19,692 bases of DNA from an uncultured Lachnospiraceae bacterium. GTDB lineage: Bacteria > Bacillota_A > Clostridia > Lachnospirales > Lachnospiraceae. The notes beneath the pieces are model-generated. The model was given only the letters and a program-made list of their open reading frames with translations. It did no database searches and had not been told where the DNA came from. The stretch is from positions 1 to 19,692 of the forward strand of contig CAMYVI010000013.1 of NCBI GenBank assembly GCA_947302185.1. The letters run 5' to 3'. Positions 1 through 7,089 of this stretch are shown here, one piece after another. Position 1 is the stretch's first letter. Every line of letters starts with the position of its first letter. Both the position numbers and the translations under genes were made by a program.

Positions 1-70
1 GGAAGGTGCTTCGCACCATGCGCGGCGCGGCAAGAACGCCGAGGCGTTCTTGATGCATTTGCATCTTTTT
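1..70. repeat. Palindromic intergenic repeat cluster, left copy
   Basis: Three short inverted repeats lie in a row: GGTGC/GCACC with loop TTC (5-17), a 22-nt palindrome with arms CAAGAACGCC and GGCGTTCTTG around GA (31-52), and GATGCA/TGCATC (52-65) followed by five T (66-70). The first two recur in the same order at 6102-6150. The third hairpin plus T-run could act as a weak rightward terminator for a gene left of the window. On the minus strand, downstream of the purine permease, no U-tract follows the hairpins. The left end of the element is cut by the window edge. Confidence 0.6.
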
Positions 71-90
71 CCGGATGAAACTAAAGCACA

Positions 91-1449
91 TCACAGCATT
101 ACATATTTCAGCACAAACACAACTGCCAGCACATACATGAGCGGAGAGACGTCTTTTGTCTTGCCTGCAAGCAGATGAAGGACAACGTAGGAAATGATTC
201 CGAGTGAAATTCCCTCTGAGATGGAATACATGAACGGCATTGACATAATTGCTATGAAAGCCGGAATCGCATCCAGTGTGTTGGACCAGTCGAGCTTGAC
301 GACTTGCTGCATCATCATGAAACCTACGATGATGAGTGCCGGTGCAGTGGCAAATGAAGGTACCGCCAGGAATATCGGTGAGAACAGCAGGGAGAGCGCG
401 AACAAAACGCCTGTTGTGAGGGCTGTAAGGCCCGTGCGTCCGCCTTCAGCGATACCCGAGGTGGATTCTACAAATGTAGTAATCGTAGATGTTCCCAAAG
501 TGGCACCAACCGTGGTGGCAACAGCGTCGGCCATAAGAGCGCCCTTGATGCCGGGAAGATGTCCGTCTTCATCCAGCATATCAGCTTTGGAAGCACAGCC
601 GATCAGGGTTCCCAGTGTATCGAAAATATCGACAAACAGGAAGGAAAACATGACGACAAAGAAGTTGACGGTTCCCACAACGGAAAAGTCAAGCTTGAAA
701 AGAGTCGGTGCAAGTGAAGCCGGTGCGGAAATGATTCCGGAGGGAATCAGGCTGTAGAAGCCGGCTTCCGGATTCGGTACATAGATGCCGGCCAGCTGGC
801 ATATAATACCCAGAGCCCAGGTCACGAGGATACCGATCAGAAGATTTCCCTTGACCTGACGGATTACAAGGAATGCTGTAAGCAGGATGCCGATCAGAGC
901 CAGCAGAACCGTGATGCCTTCTGTGCTGAAAGTTCCGTTTTTGATAGAAGCACTGAAAGAGAACATAGTTACCAGCGTTGTGCTGTCAACACAGATGTGA
1001 GCGTTCTGAAGACCGATAAAGCAGATGAAAAGTCCGATACCTACTGATACGGCAATCTTCAGCGGAACAGGAATGGCGTTAAAGATTGCTTCGCGTACGT
1101 TGGTCAGTGAAAGGACGATGAACAGTAAGCCTTCAGCGAAGACTGCCGTCAGTGCCATTTCCCATGAATACCCCATACCGATTACGACCGTGTAGGCAAA
1201 GTAGGCGTTCAGTCCCATGCCTGCAGAAAGTGCGAATGGGAGATTTGCGAAAAATGCCATGCATGTACAGCCGATGGCTGACGCGAGAGCTGTCGCAGTG
1301 AAGATAGCGCCGCTGTCCATGCCGGATGCGGACAGGATTCCGGGGTTGACTGCCAGAATGTAAGCCATGGTCATGAATATGGTGATACCGGCCATGATTT
1401 CGGTTCTGACATCGGTTCCGTGTTCCTTAAGCTTGAAAAGTTTTTCCAT
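91..1449 (-). CDS. NCS2-family purine permease (PbuG/AzgA type)
   Basis: A 452-residue polytopic inner-membrane transporter that probably imports a purine base (hypoxanthine/guanine or adenine) by cation symport. The N-terminus (MEKLFKLKEHGTDVRTEI), GMGLNAYFAY at 77-86, VDIFDTLGTLIG at 273-284 and ESTSGIAEGGRTGL at 328-341 match the PbuG/AzgA branch of the nucleobase-cation-symporter-2/AzgA fold as I know it from B. subtilis PbuG. Length is normal for the family. The start at 1449 is supported by AGGAGG (complement of 1460-1465) ten bases upstream. The gene is monocistronic as far as can be seen, divergent from the ABC operon. Which purine is carried cannot be read from sequence alone. Confidence 0.93.
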   Translation of the reverse strand: MEKLFKLKEHGTDVRTEIMAGITIFMTMAYILAVNPGILSASGMDSGAIFTATALASAIGCTCMAFFANLPFALSAGMGLNAYFAYTVVIGMGYSWEMALTAVFAEGLLFIVLSLTNVREAIFNAIPVPLKIAVSVGIGLFICFIGLQNAHICVDSTTLVTMFSFSASIKNGTFSTEGITVLLALIGILLTAFLVIRQVKGNLLIGILVTWALGIICQLAGIYVPNPEAGFYSLIPSGIISAPASLAPTLFKLDFSVVGTVNFFVVMFSFLFVDIFDTLGTLIGCASKADMLDEDGHLPGIKGALMADAVATTVGATLGTSTITTFVESTSGIAEGGRTGLTALTTGVLFALSLLFSPIFLAVPSFATAPALIIVGFMMMQQVVKLDWSNTLDAIPAFIAIMSMPFMYSISEGISLGIISYVVLHLLAGKTKDVSPLMYVLAVVFVLKYVML

Positions 1450-1530
1450 TTTGATAGGGCCTCCTAAAGATTGTATAACTTAAGAACCATTGCGTTACTG
1501 TCCGGGTAACAGGGAAGTAACACAGATGAT

Positions 1531-1559
1531 AGTATCGCACAAAAAGAGAAGTAGTTCAA
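1531..1559 (-). promoter_or_regulatory. Sigma-A-like promoter of the purine permease
   Basis: On the minus strand TTGAAC (complement of 1554-1559) is separated by exactly 17 nt from GATACT (complement of 1531-1536). This gives an untranslated leader of about 75 nt. The leader contains a small inverted repeat (GTTACT 1494-1499 / AGTAAC 1516-1521) but nothing I recognise as a purine riboswitch. Confidence 0.6.
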
Positions 1560-1575
1560 GCGCTGTGACTCGAAA

Positions 1576-1606
1576 GGGACGGTTCTTAGCTGTTATGAAC
1601 CGTCCC
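1576..1606. repeat. Perfect 10-bp inverted repeat (GGGACGGTTC type)
   Basis: Arms GGGACGGTTC (1576-1585) and GAACCGTCCC (1597-1606) flank an 11-nt loop between two divergent promoters. The position argues against a terminator. The GGGACGGTTC/GAACCGTCCC word resembles dispersed REP-like hairpins in Clostridia that are often associated with REP-associated tyrosine transposases; this link is from memory and is inference here. Together with the neighbouring promoters it accounts for most of the 310-nt gap 1450-1759. Confidence 0.65.
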
Positions 1607-1643
1607 TGAAGGGCTGAAGGAACCGAAGAACCCCCCCGGGGGC

Positions 1644-1672
1644 TTAAAAACCCCTTCCCCGCCTGATATAAT
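1644..1672 (+). promoter_or_regulatory. Extended -10 promoter of the nickel/peptide ABC operon
   Basis: A perfect extended -10, TGATATAAT (1664-1672), lies 17 nt after TTAAAA (1644-1649), a 4/6 match to the -35 consensus. The -35 sits just after a C7G5 tract (1631-1642). The predicted start near 1679 gives an 80-nt leader containing a TTATCGG-type repeat. No palindrome resembling the NikR operator (GTATGA/TCATAC) was seen. Confidence 0.6.
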
Positions 1673-1700
1673 CAATATTATCTGATCTGCCTCATTATGA

Positions 1701-1729
1701 TTATCGGGTTAGTATAGCGGTTCCGATGA
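1701..1729. repeat. TTATCGG-type 29-nt hairpin repeat, copy 1 (degenerate)
   Basis: Arms TTATCGG (1701-1707) and CCGATGA (1723-1729) flank a loop containing AGCGGTT. Length and arm placement equal the copies at 6155-6183 and 13320-13348. It falls inside the predicted 5' leader of the ABC operon, 15 nt before its ribosome binding site (GGAGGG, 1745-1750). Confidence 0.6.
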
Positions 1730-1759
1730 AATATTCTAAATGACGGAGGGTTTTTTATT

Positions 1760-3331
1760 ATGAGAAAGAATCTGTTAGGCGTCCTTCTCGCCGCCTCTTT
1801 AATGTTTGGTCTCACTGCCTGTGGCGCTCAGCCGCAATCTGCAGACACGAATGTCAATGATGCAACCGCAAGCACGGATACGACCGCAGATACTTCATCC
1901 CTGAAGAATGGGAAGATTCTTAAGACGGCGGCTTCCTTCGCCTATCCGAGCCTCGATGTACACAAGGAATATTACGGCTGGTACACCTCCATCTACGGAA
2001 TCTCGGAAGCTCTCTTTAAGATGGATGAGAACTCCGAAGTAGTTCCCTGCCTCGCAGGCAGTGCAGATGTAGACGGAAAGACATGGACGATTACTCTGCA
2101 GGACGGCGCGGCCTTCTCCAACGGTACTCCTCTCACTGCCGAAATGGTTATAAGAAATCTTGAGAGAGTAGCGGAAGTCAATGAGCGATTCGCATATCTC
2201 GCCGGATTTAAAATGGAAGCTGTCGATGACAAGACAATCACCATCACGACCCCGGAGATTTATCCGACTCTGAAAAATGATCTGGCAAGCCCGGAGCTCG
2301 GCATGATCGATCTTGACGGCACGGAAGATTTTGATAAGGCACCTGTGTGTACGGGACCGTTTGTGATTGATACATTTGTTCCGGAAGGAGATGTAACTGT
2401 CAGAAAAAATGACGCCTATTGGGGCGGTGACGTCAAGCTTGACGGCGCAATCTTCTACTATATGCAGGAAGATGACCCCAAGCTGCTTGCAATGCAGAGC
2501 GGAGAAATCGACTGTTATAACAGCGTCTCATCAGCTGCGCTTGAGATTTACAGCATGGAACCGGACAAGTACAATGTCGTTTCCATTCCGGGCGCAAGAT
2601 TGCAGTTCTATATCCTGAATGAAAACAGACTTGATGACGCAGTCAGAGAAGCTGTCAATCTGACCGTCGACAAGGATAAAATTGCCGGTTATCTGTCCGG
2701 TACAGTCTCGCCGGCGGTAGGTCCTTTCGGGACAAATACCGACTACGGCCGGGTCACTGTTCCGCCGGTTGATACAGAGAAAGCAAAAGAACTGCTGGAA
2801 GCGGACGGCTATACTCTTTCAAATGAAGGGTTCTATGAAAAAGACGGCGAGAAGCTCGTCATCGATATAGCATATTATGCAGCGAGATCACTCGATACAC
2901 TCGCGCTTTTGATTCAGGAACAGCTCAAAGATATCGGGGTCGATTCCACGCTCACTGTTTATGAGGATCCGGACGCGACCTACATTGCTACCGGCGATTT
3001 TGATTTGGCTCTCTATTGTATGATCGCGGATAAGGCAGGCGACCCGCTTTACTTTATTGATTCAACACTCGCAGACGGCGCTTACTATGACTGCGGCGGC
3101 TTCGACGATGACCATTGTCAGGAACTGATCGAGCAGCTGAGGTTTGAGGTCGATGAGGAAAAGAGAGCAGAGCTCGCAAATGAGATCGTGCAGATTCCGA
3201 TAGACGACAATGCATTCGGCTATGTGGGTCTTTTCAACAACACAACGGTCCTGAGGAAGGGAGTGACGGGATTCGCGGAAAATATTCCGTTTGATTTCTA
3301 CGGGATCGATGCGGAGACGGATATCGAATGA
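1760..3331 (+). CDS. ABC transporter substrate-binding lipoprotein, family 5 (nickel/peptide type)
   Basis: The extracellular ligand-binding component of an ABC importer, 523 residues. The N-terminus is a lipoprotein signal peptide with lipobox LTAC (18-21), so Cys21 should be lipidated. A low-complexity Thr/Asp-rich linker (about 22-48) then leads into an SBP_bac_5 fold. Recognisable family segments are the early YGISEALFK...PCLA stretch, GKTWTITLQDGAAFSNGTPL, CTGPFVI, the NDAYWGG motif and the DDAVREAVNLTVDK region. These resemble NikA and DppA/OppA; the short N-terminal segment and lack of peptide-specific features make a nickel- or metallophore-type ligand plausible but unproven. The start is fixed by GGAGGG nine bases upstream. 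It overlaps the next gene by 4 bp (ATGA). Confidence 0.9.
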   Translation: MRKNLLGVLLAASLMFGLTACGAQPQSADTNVNDATASTDTTADTSSLKNGKILKTAASFAYPSLDVHKEYYGWYTSIYGISEALFKMDENSEVVPCLAGSADVDGKTWTITLQDGAAFSNGTPLTAEMVIRNLERVAEVNERFAYLAGFKMEAVDDKTITITTPEIYPTLKNDLASPELGMIDLDGTEDFDKAPVCTGPFVIDTFVPEGDVTVRKNDAYWGGDVKLDGAIFYYMQEDDPKLLAMQSGEIDCYNSVSSAALEIYSMEPDKYNVVSIPGARLQFYILNENRLDDAVREAVNLTVDKDKIAGYLSGTVSPAVGPFGTNTDYGRVTVPPVDTEKAKELLEADGYTLSNEGFYEKDGEKLVIDIAYYAARSLDTLALLIQEQLKDIGVDSTLTVYEDPDATYIATGDFDLALYCMIADKAGDPLYFIDSTLADGAYYDCGGFDDDHCQELIEQLRFEVDEEKRAELANEIVQIPIDDNAFGYVGLFNNTTVLRKGVTGFAENIPFDFYGIDAETDIE

Positions 3332-4272
3332 CACAACCCGGAAATAGAAATTCAGTAATAAAAAAGCTATTCAGAAAACTGACTGAGACGATTCTGATTT
3401 TGGTTATACTGAGTCTTCTTGTATTTGCCTTGATGTACATTGCACCCGGTGATCCCGCGGAGAAGAGACTCACCTCTCAGGGGACGGCGATCACCATGGA
3501 GGTATTGGAAGCTGAAAGGGCAAGGCTCGGTCTTTTACGGCCATTCTTCGTTCGATACGGGGAATGGCTTTTCGGAGTTGTCAGGGGGGATTTCGGTATC
3601 TCCTTTAAGGATGATATGCCTGTCGCACCAAAGCTTGCCGTCGGACTTCAGAAGACTCTGATACTCTCATCTGCGAGCCTGCTTTTATCTCTTCTCGTCT
3701 CTTATCCTCTTGCTCTGTGGTCTGCGTTCAAAAAAGGCAGAGTATCGGACCATATCGTGAGGTTACTTTCATTTGCGGGCAATTCCATGCCGAATTTTCT
3801 GGTTTCGGTTATTCTCATGTATTTTCTGTGTATGCGCCTGAGTATTTTTCCTGTCATCGCGGACGGAAGCCTGACAGGCCTGTTTCTTCCCGTTCTGTCT
3901 CTTTCTATTCCTATGTGCAGCAGATTTATCCGCCAGATGCGATCCGAGTTCATTGACCAGTTGAATGAGGATTATGTGACCGGCATGAGAATGAGGGGAG
4001 TAAAGGAACGGTTTGTCGCCGTCAATATAGTCAGGAATTCTCTCGGACATATTTTGACCATTATCGGTCTGCAGATCGGAACGCTCATGGGCGGGAGTGT
4101 TGTCATCGAGACAATATTCAGGTGGCCGGGAATCGGGAAGCTGGTCATGGATTCCATAAACAGCAGGGATTATCCGGTAATCATGGGATTTGTCATCATT
4201 ATGGGAACAATCTATATTGTGATAAATCAGCTGACGGACGTGAGTTATCATGTGCTGGATCCCAGAGCATGA
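3328..4272 (+). CDS. ABC transporter permease, DppB/NikB type
   Basis: The first membrane subunit of the family-5 ABC importer, 314 residues. It has an N-terminal transmembrane helix (about 20-38) ending in the typical YIAPGDPAE motif, an extracytoplasmic stretch with VRGDFGISF, then further hydrophobic helices. The cytoplasmic EAA-type coupling loop is at about 216-240 (YVTGMRMRGVKERFVAVNIV), where it should contact an ATPase. The C-terminal FRWPGIG...YPVIMG is characteristic of DppB/NikB/OppB. It overlaps the binding-protein gene and the next permease gene (ATGA junctions), indicating translational coupling. Confidence 0.92.
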   Translation: MTQPGNRNSVIKKLFRKLTETILILVILSLLVFALMYIAPGDPAEKRLTSQGTAITMEVLEAERARLGLLRPFFVRYGEWLFGVVRGDFGISFKDDMPVAPKLAVGLQKTLILSSASLLLSLLVSYPLALWSAFKKGRVSDHIVRLLSFAGNSMPNFLVSVILMYFLCMRLSIFPVIADGSLTGLFLPVLSLSIPMCSRFIRQMRSEFIDQLNEDYVTGMRMRGVKERFVAVNIVRNSLGHILTIIGLQIGTLMGGSVVIETIFRWPGIGKLVMDSINSRDYPVIMGFVIIMGTIYIVINQLTDVSYHVLDPRA

Positions 4273-5102
4273 GAAGTGACAGAGAAATTATGAATAGCAG
4301 AAAACAGAGATTAAGAAGGCAAATCTTTATAGCGGGAGCACTTATCTTTCTCCTCCTTGCGGCAGTCGTACTTGCCGGGAAGATTGCTCCAAACGACCCC
4401 TATCGGACAAATGCCGCCCTGATTCGTCATGCACCCTGCCGCGAGTATCCGTTCGGAACCGATAATCTGGGCAGATGCGTATTCTCTCGTGTGCTTTACG
4501 GGGGAAGAACGACGATAGCGGCTACATTTTTTCTGGTAGCGGTCTCCTTTGGAATCGGCACTTCAATAGGGATTTCGTGCGGATTTTACGGGGGGATTTT
4601 TGACCGCATTCTAATGAGAATTGCGGACATTTTCCTGTCTTTTCCGCAGATGGTCGTCGCGATCGCTGTGGCGGGAATCCTGGGAGGCGGCATGGCGGGA
4701 GCGATGGCAGCGCTTGGAATAACGATGTGGGTGGCATTTGCAAGACTTGCCAGAAGTCACACTATTTCAATAAGAAATGAGCCATACATATTGACAGCCG
4801 TACTTGCGGGAAAGAGCGGAGGTTATATCATGTTCAGGCATATTCTGCCCAACATCCTTGCTCCGATACTGACCGCTGCACTTACTCAGATCGGCACTAC
4901 TATGATCGGAATTTCCGGATTATCTTTTCTGGGTCTCGGGGTAATTCCTCCGACAGCGGAGTGGGGTTCAATGATCAGCGAAGGCAGAGCCTATATTCAG
5001 ATTGCTCCATGGACTGTCCTGTTTCCGGCGCTTGCGACGATAGTTGCGATTACGCTCTTTAATTATCTCGGGGATGTGGTGATGGAGTACAGGAATGTAT
5101 GA
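4269..5102 (+). CDS. ABC transporter permease, DppC/NikC type
   Basis: The second membrane subunit, 277 residues from the ATG at 4269, which overlaps the previous stop by 4 bp. A second in-frame ATG at 4290 (MNSRKQRLRR) is an equally reasonable start. An upstream extension to 4122 would read the previous gene out of frame and is not credible. Visible family marks are the N-terminal helix followed by APNDP (about 40-44), HPFGTD-like YPFGTDNLGRCVFSRVLYGGR (60-80), the EAA loop EPYILTAVLAGKSGGYIMFRHILPN, and LSFLGLGVIPPTAEWGSMI near the C-terminus. It pairs with the upstream DppB-type permease. Confidence 0.92.
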   Translation: MRSDREIMNSRKQRLRRQIFIAGALIFLLLAAVVLAGKIAPNDPYRTNAALIRHAPCREYPFGTDNLGRCVFSRVLYGGRTTIAATFFLVAVSFGIGTSIGISCGFYGGIFDRILMRIADIFLSFPQMVVAIAVAGILGGGMAGAMAALGITMWVAFARLARSHTISIRNEPYILTAVLAGKSGGYIMFRHILPNILAPILTAALTQIGTTMIGISGLSFLGLGVIPPTAEWGSMISEGRAYIQIAPWTVLFPALATIVAITLFNYLGDVVMEYRNV

Positions 5103-5956
5103 TGAATAAGAATGCTTTATGTATAAATAAGTTATCTGCTGATTACGGTGAGTATTCAAACAGATTTTTTATCTCACAAGGCATAGACGGAGAAAAACGC
5201 AAGTCTCTGAAAGGTGAAAGACAGTCGTCTTCGGATAATCTTACCGGCGTCCTTCGGGATGTCAGCCTCACGGTGGAGGAAGGACAGATTGTATGTATCG
5301 TGGGGGAGAGCGGCAGCGGCAAGACTACTCTCATAAGAGCAATCACCGGATGGGAAGGGCTTAATATTCGAGAAGGAAAGATATACGTTCGGGAAAATGA
5401 AATCTCTCATCTCTCATTCCGCGACAGGCGAAAGCTTCTCGGGAGAACGGTAGGTTATATTCCGCAGAATCCCGTCGGATCCTTCAATCCGATCAGAAAG
5501 TATGAACCGCAAATCAGGGAAATGCTCGCAAGCCACGGCATCGGGTATGATAGGAGTCACGTGGAGGAGGCATTCGCGCGTATGGGACTTGACAGTCCGG
5601 GAAGTCTGCTCAGGAGCAGACCTTATGAGCTGAGCGGAGGTATGAATCAGAGAGCAGCAATTGCGGCAACCATGCTGCTTGAGCCATCAATTTTATTGTG
5701 CGATGAGCCGACGAGTGCGCTTGATGTGATGACCGCGAATGTTGTGAAAGACGAATTTATCAGGCTGAACAAGGAGCGGGGGACTACTGTTTTGATGGTG
5801 ACACATAATCTGGGCCTTGCGAATATCATCGCAGACAGTATCGCGATCATGAGCGACGGACGAATCGTGGAGAGTGGAAAAACCATGGAAGTCATGAGAA
5901 ATCCGAAGGATGATTACACGAAGAAGCTGATCGGAGATGTCTTACGGATCAGCTGA
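5099..5956 (+). CDS. ABC transporter ATP-binding protein, DppD/NikD type
   Basis: One of two ATPases energising the importer, 285 residues. Motifs are complete: Walker A GESGSGKTT (69-77), Q-loop Q123, signature LSGGMNQ (178-184), Walker B ILLCDEP (198-204) with catalytic E203, and H-loop H236. The start overlaps the permease stop (ATGATG; ATG at 5099 or 5102). Odd feature: the N-terminal region between DYGEYS and VLRDVSL carries roughly 28 extra, Lys/Ser-rich residues (about 20-48) compared with the usual compact antiparallel strand. It is followed by a repeat-rich spacer before the second ATPase. Confidence 0.9.
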   Translation: MMNKNALCINKLSADYGEYSNRFFISQGIDGEKRKSLKGERQSSSDNLTGVLRDVSLTVEEGQIVCIVGESGSGKTTLIRAITGWEGLNIREGKIYVRENEISHLSFRDRRKLLGRTVGYIPQNPVGSFNPIRKYEPQIREMLASHGIGYDRSHVEEAFARMGLDSPGSLLRSRPYELSGGMNQRAAIAATMLLEPSILLCDEPTSALDVMTANVVKDEFIRLNKERGTTVLMVTHNLGLANIIADSIAIMSDGRIVESGKTMEVMRNPKDDYTKKLIGDVLRIS

Positions 5957-5966
5957 TTCAGATAGT

Positions 5967-6067
5967 TTTATTCTTCATCGCGCAATACTCGTGACTTCAG
6001 TCGTGAGATACGCGCGCAAGATGACATTCGTCTTCATCGTGAGTACAATCTCGCGATGAAGAATAAA
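5967..6067. repeat. 101-bp element with perfect 16-bp terminal inverted repeats
   Basis: TTTATTCTTCATCGCG (5967-5982) is the exact reverse complement of 6052-6067. Inside, TACTC (5986-5990) pairs with GAGTA (6041-6045), and two further small hairpins fit (GACT/AGTC at 5993-6002; AAGATG/CGTCTT with one G-U at 6018-6034). There is no ORF. It looks like a long transcribed hairpin or a MITE-like remnant; no target-site duplication is visible at its edges. It lies between two genes of the same operon. Confidence 0.7.
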
Positions 6068-6085
6068 CGCCTCCGGCGGATCGCA

Positions 6086-6150
6086 GACATGCGCAGTGGA
6101 AGGCGCTTACGCGCCGCGCATGTCGCGTCAAGAACGCCGAGGCGTTCTTG
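6086..6150. repeat. Nested hairpin plus 22-nt palindrome, second copy
   Basis: GACATGCGC (6086-6094) pairs perfectly with 6116-6124, enclosing an inner hairpin GGCGC/GCGCC (6102-6106, 6111-6115; loop TTAC). It is followed at 6129-6150 by the same palindrome (arms CAAGAACGCC/GGCGTTCTTG) found at 31-52. In the left copy the inner stem is GGTGC/GCACC, a compensatory base-pair change. Confidence 0.7.
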
Positions 6151-6154
6151 AAGA

Positions 6155-6183
6155 TTATCGGGCTCGCGAAGCAATTCCGATTA
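6155..6183. repeat. TTATCGG-type 29-nt hairpin repeat, copy 2
   Basis: TTATCGG (6155-6161) and CCGATTA (6177-6183) flank a loop containing CTCGCGAAGC. It has the same length and near-identical loop start as the copy at 13320-13348, and directly follows the 22-nt palindrome. Confidence 0.65.
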
Positions 6184-6212
6184 CAGCACATCACACGCCT
6201 GAAGTGTTTTGA

Positions 6213-6316
6213 AATAAGAAGACCCGGTCGGTGGTAAAATTTATGATTTTCTTAGTTTGAAAAAAGAACCCCCGGTCGATGGTAAAAATTAATGGTTTTA
6301 TGATTTTAATAGAAGG
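6213..6316 (+). repeat. Tandem direct repeat spanning the start of the second ATPase gene
   Basis: The block 6213-6259 is repeated, diverged, at 6261-6316. Shared landmarks are CCCGGTCG, GGTAAAA and ATGATTTT; the second copy has a 9-nt insertion (AATGGTTTT) before its ATG. In the first copy GGTGG lies 8 nt before ATG (6243), but that reading frame stops after five codons. In the second copy the ATG at 6300 opens the ATPase gene. This explains the unusual leader of that gene. Confidence 0.6.
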
Positions 6317-7040
6317 AAAAAATCTTACAAAAAGATATAAGAACAGAGACCGGGAGAAGGATGCCGTGAGAGAAGTCTCCTTCTGTTTGAATGAGCGGGA
6401 GATTCTCGGAATTGTCGGCGAGAGCGGCTCGGGGAAGAGTACTTTGCTCAGGATGATTGCCGGGCTTGAGAGACCCGATGAGGGAGTTCTGACTTACCGG
6501 GGAGAAGAATATCAGAATAGAAAGCCCGGATATGCAGGACGGTTTCTGCAGATAATTTTTCAGGATGCGTATGGATCATTCGATCCCCGGCTTCGCATGA
6601 AGGTACAGATAGAGGAGGTCCGGAAGAAGCCGGATACAACCGGGGAACTTCGTGAATTACTGAAAGAGACCCTTCTTGATGAAATTCTTCTGGGAAAACG
6701 GCCGAGAGAGCTGTCCGGCGGACAGTGCCAAAGAATGTCGATCGTGAGGGCGCTTTACAGCGGAGCGGAAATTATTCTTTGTGATGAGATGACCAGTGCG
6801 CTTGATGTGACGGCTCAGGCACAGATTGTCAGGATATTTAATCGACTGAGAGGGATGCGGCCATTTGCATCAATTATTGTATCTCATGATATAGCTTTGG
6901 TTTATGCGATGTGTGATCGGATCATGGTCATGAAAGATGGGAGAATTGTGGAAGAAGGTAAGACTGCGGAGGTCATAAGAAACCCGAAGGATGAATATAC
7001 AAGTCAACTGATTCGGAGCGCGAGGGAACAGAGTTTTTGA
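6300..7040 (+). CDS. ABC transporter ATP-binding protein, DppF/NikE type
   Basis: The second ATPase of the importer, 246 residues from ATG 6300. An in-frame ATG at 6279 would add MVKINGF, but MILIEGKNLTKRY is the natural family N-terminus and the tandem repeat supports 6300. Neither start has a good Shine-Dalgarno. Motifs from 6300: Walker A GESGSGKST (40-48), Q-loop Q88, signature LSGGQ (138-142), Walker B IILCDE (158-163) with E163, and H-loop H196. Residue 164 is Met where DEPTSALD normally has Pro. The protein is short, lacking the long C-terminal oligopeptide-type extension of DppF/OppF, and so closer in size to NikE. It is separated from the upstream ATPase gene by a hairpin-rich spacer. 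Confidence 0.88.
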   Translation: MILIEGKNLTKRYKNRDREKDAVREVSFCLNEREILGIVGESGSGKSTLLRMIAGLERPDEGVLTYRGEEYQNRKPGYAGRFLQIIFQDAYGSFDPRLRMKVQIEEVRKKPDTTGELRELLKETLLDEILLGKRPRELSGGQCQRMSIVRALYSGAEIILCDEMTSALDVTAQAQIVRIFNRLRGMRPFASIIVSHDIALVYAMCDRIMVMKDGRIVEEGKTAEVIRNPKDEYTSQLIRSAREQSF

Positions 7041-7089
7041 CAGGAGCATTATTAGTGGAATTTCAATAAGAAAGTATAGAGAGTTATAT

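Noticed and set aside
194..757. 187-codon plus-strand open frame
   Set aside because: Antisense shadow of the purine permease; no ribosome binding site and no recognisable domain.
1450..1530. Purine riboswitch in the permease leader
   Set aside because: The leader is only about 75 nt and I could not find the conserved junction and loop elements of the purine aptamer, only a weak GTTACT/AGTAAC hairpin.
1673..1759. NikR operator upstream of the nickel/peptide operon
   Set aside because: No GTATGA/TCATAC-like dyad with the right spacing is present; the only dyad is the repeated TTATCGG hairpin.
4122..4268. Upstream extension of the second permease
   Set aside because: These codons overlap the C-terminal coding part of the first permease in another frame; the protein they encode is His/Gly-rich and unlike the family.
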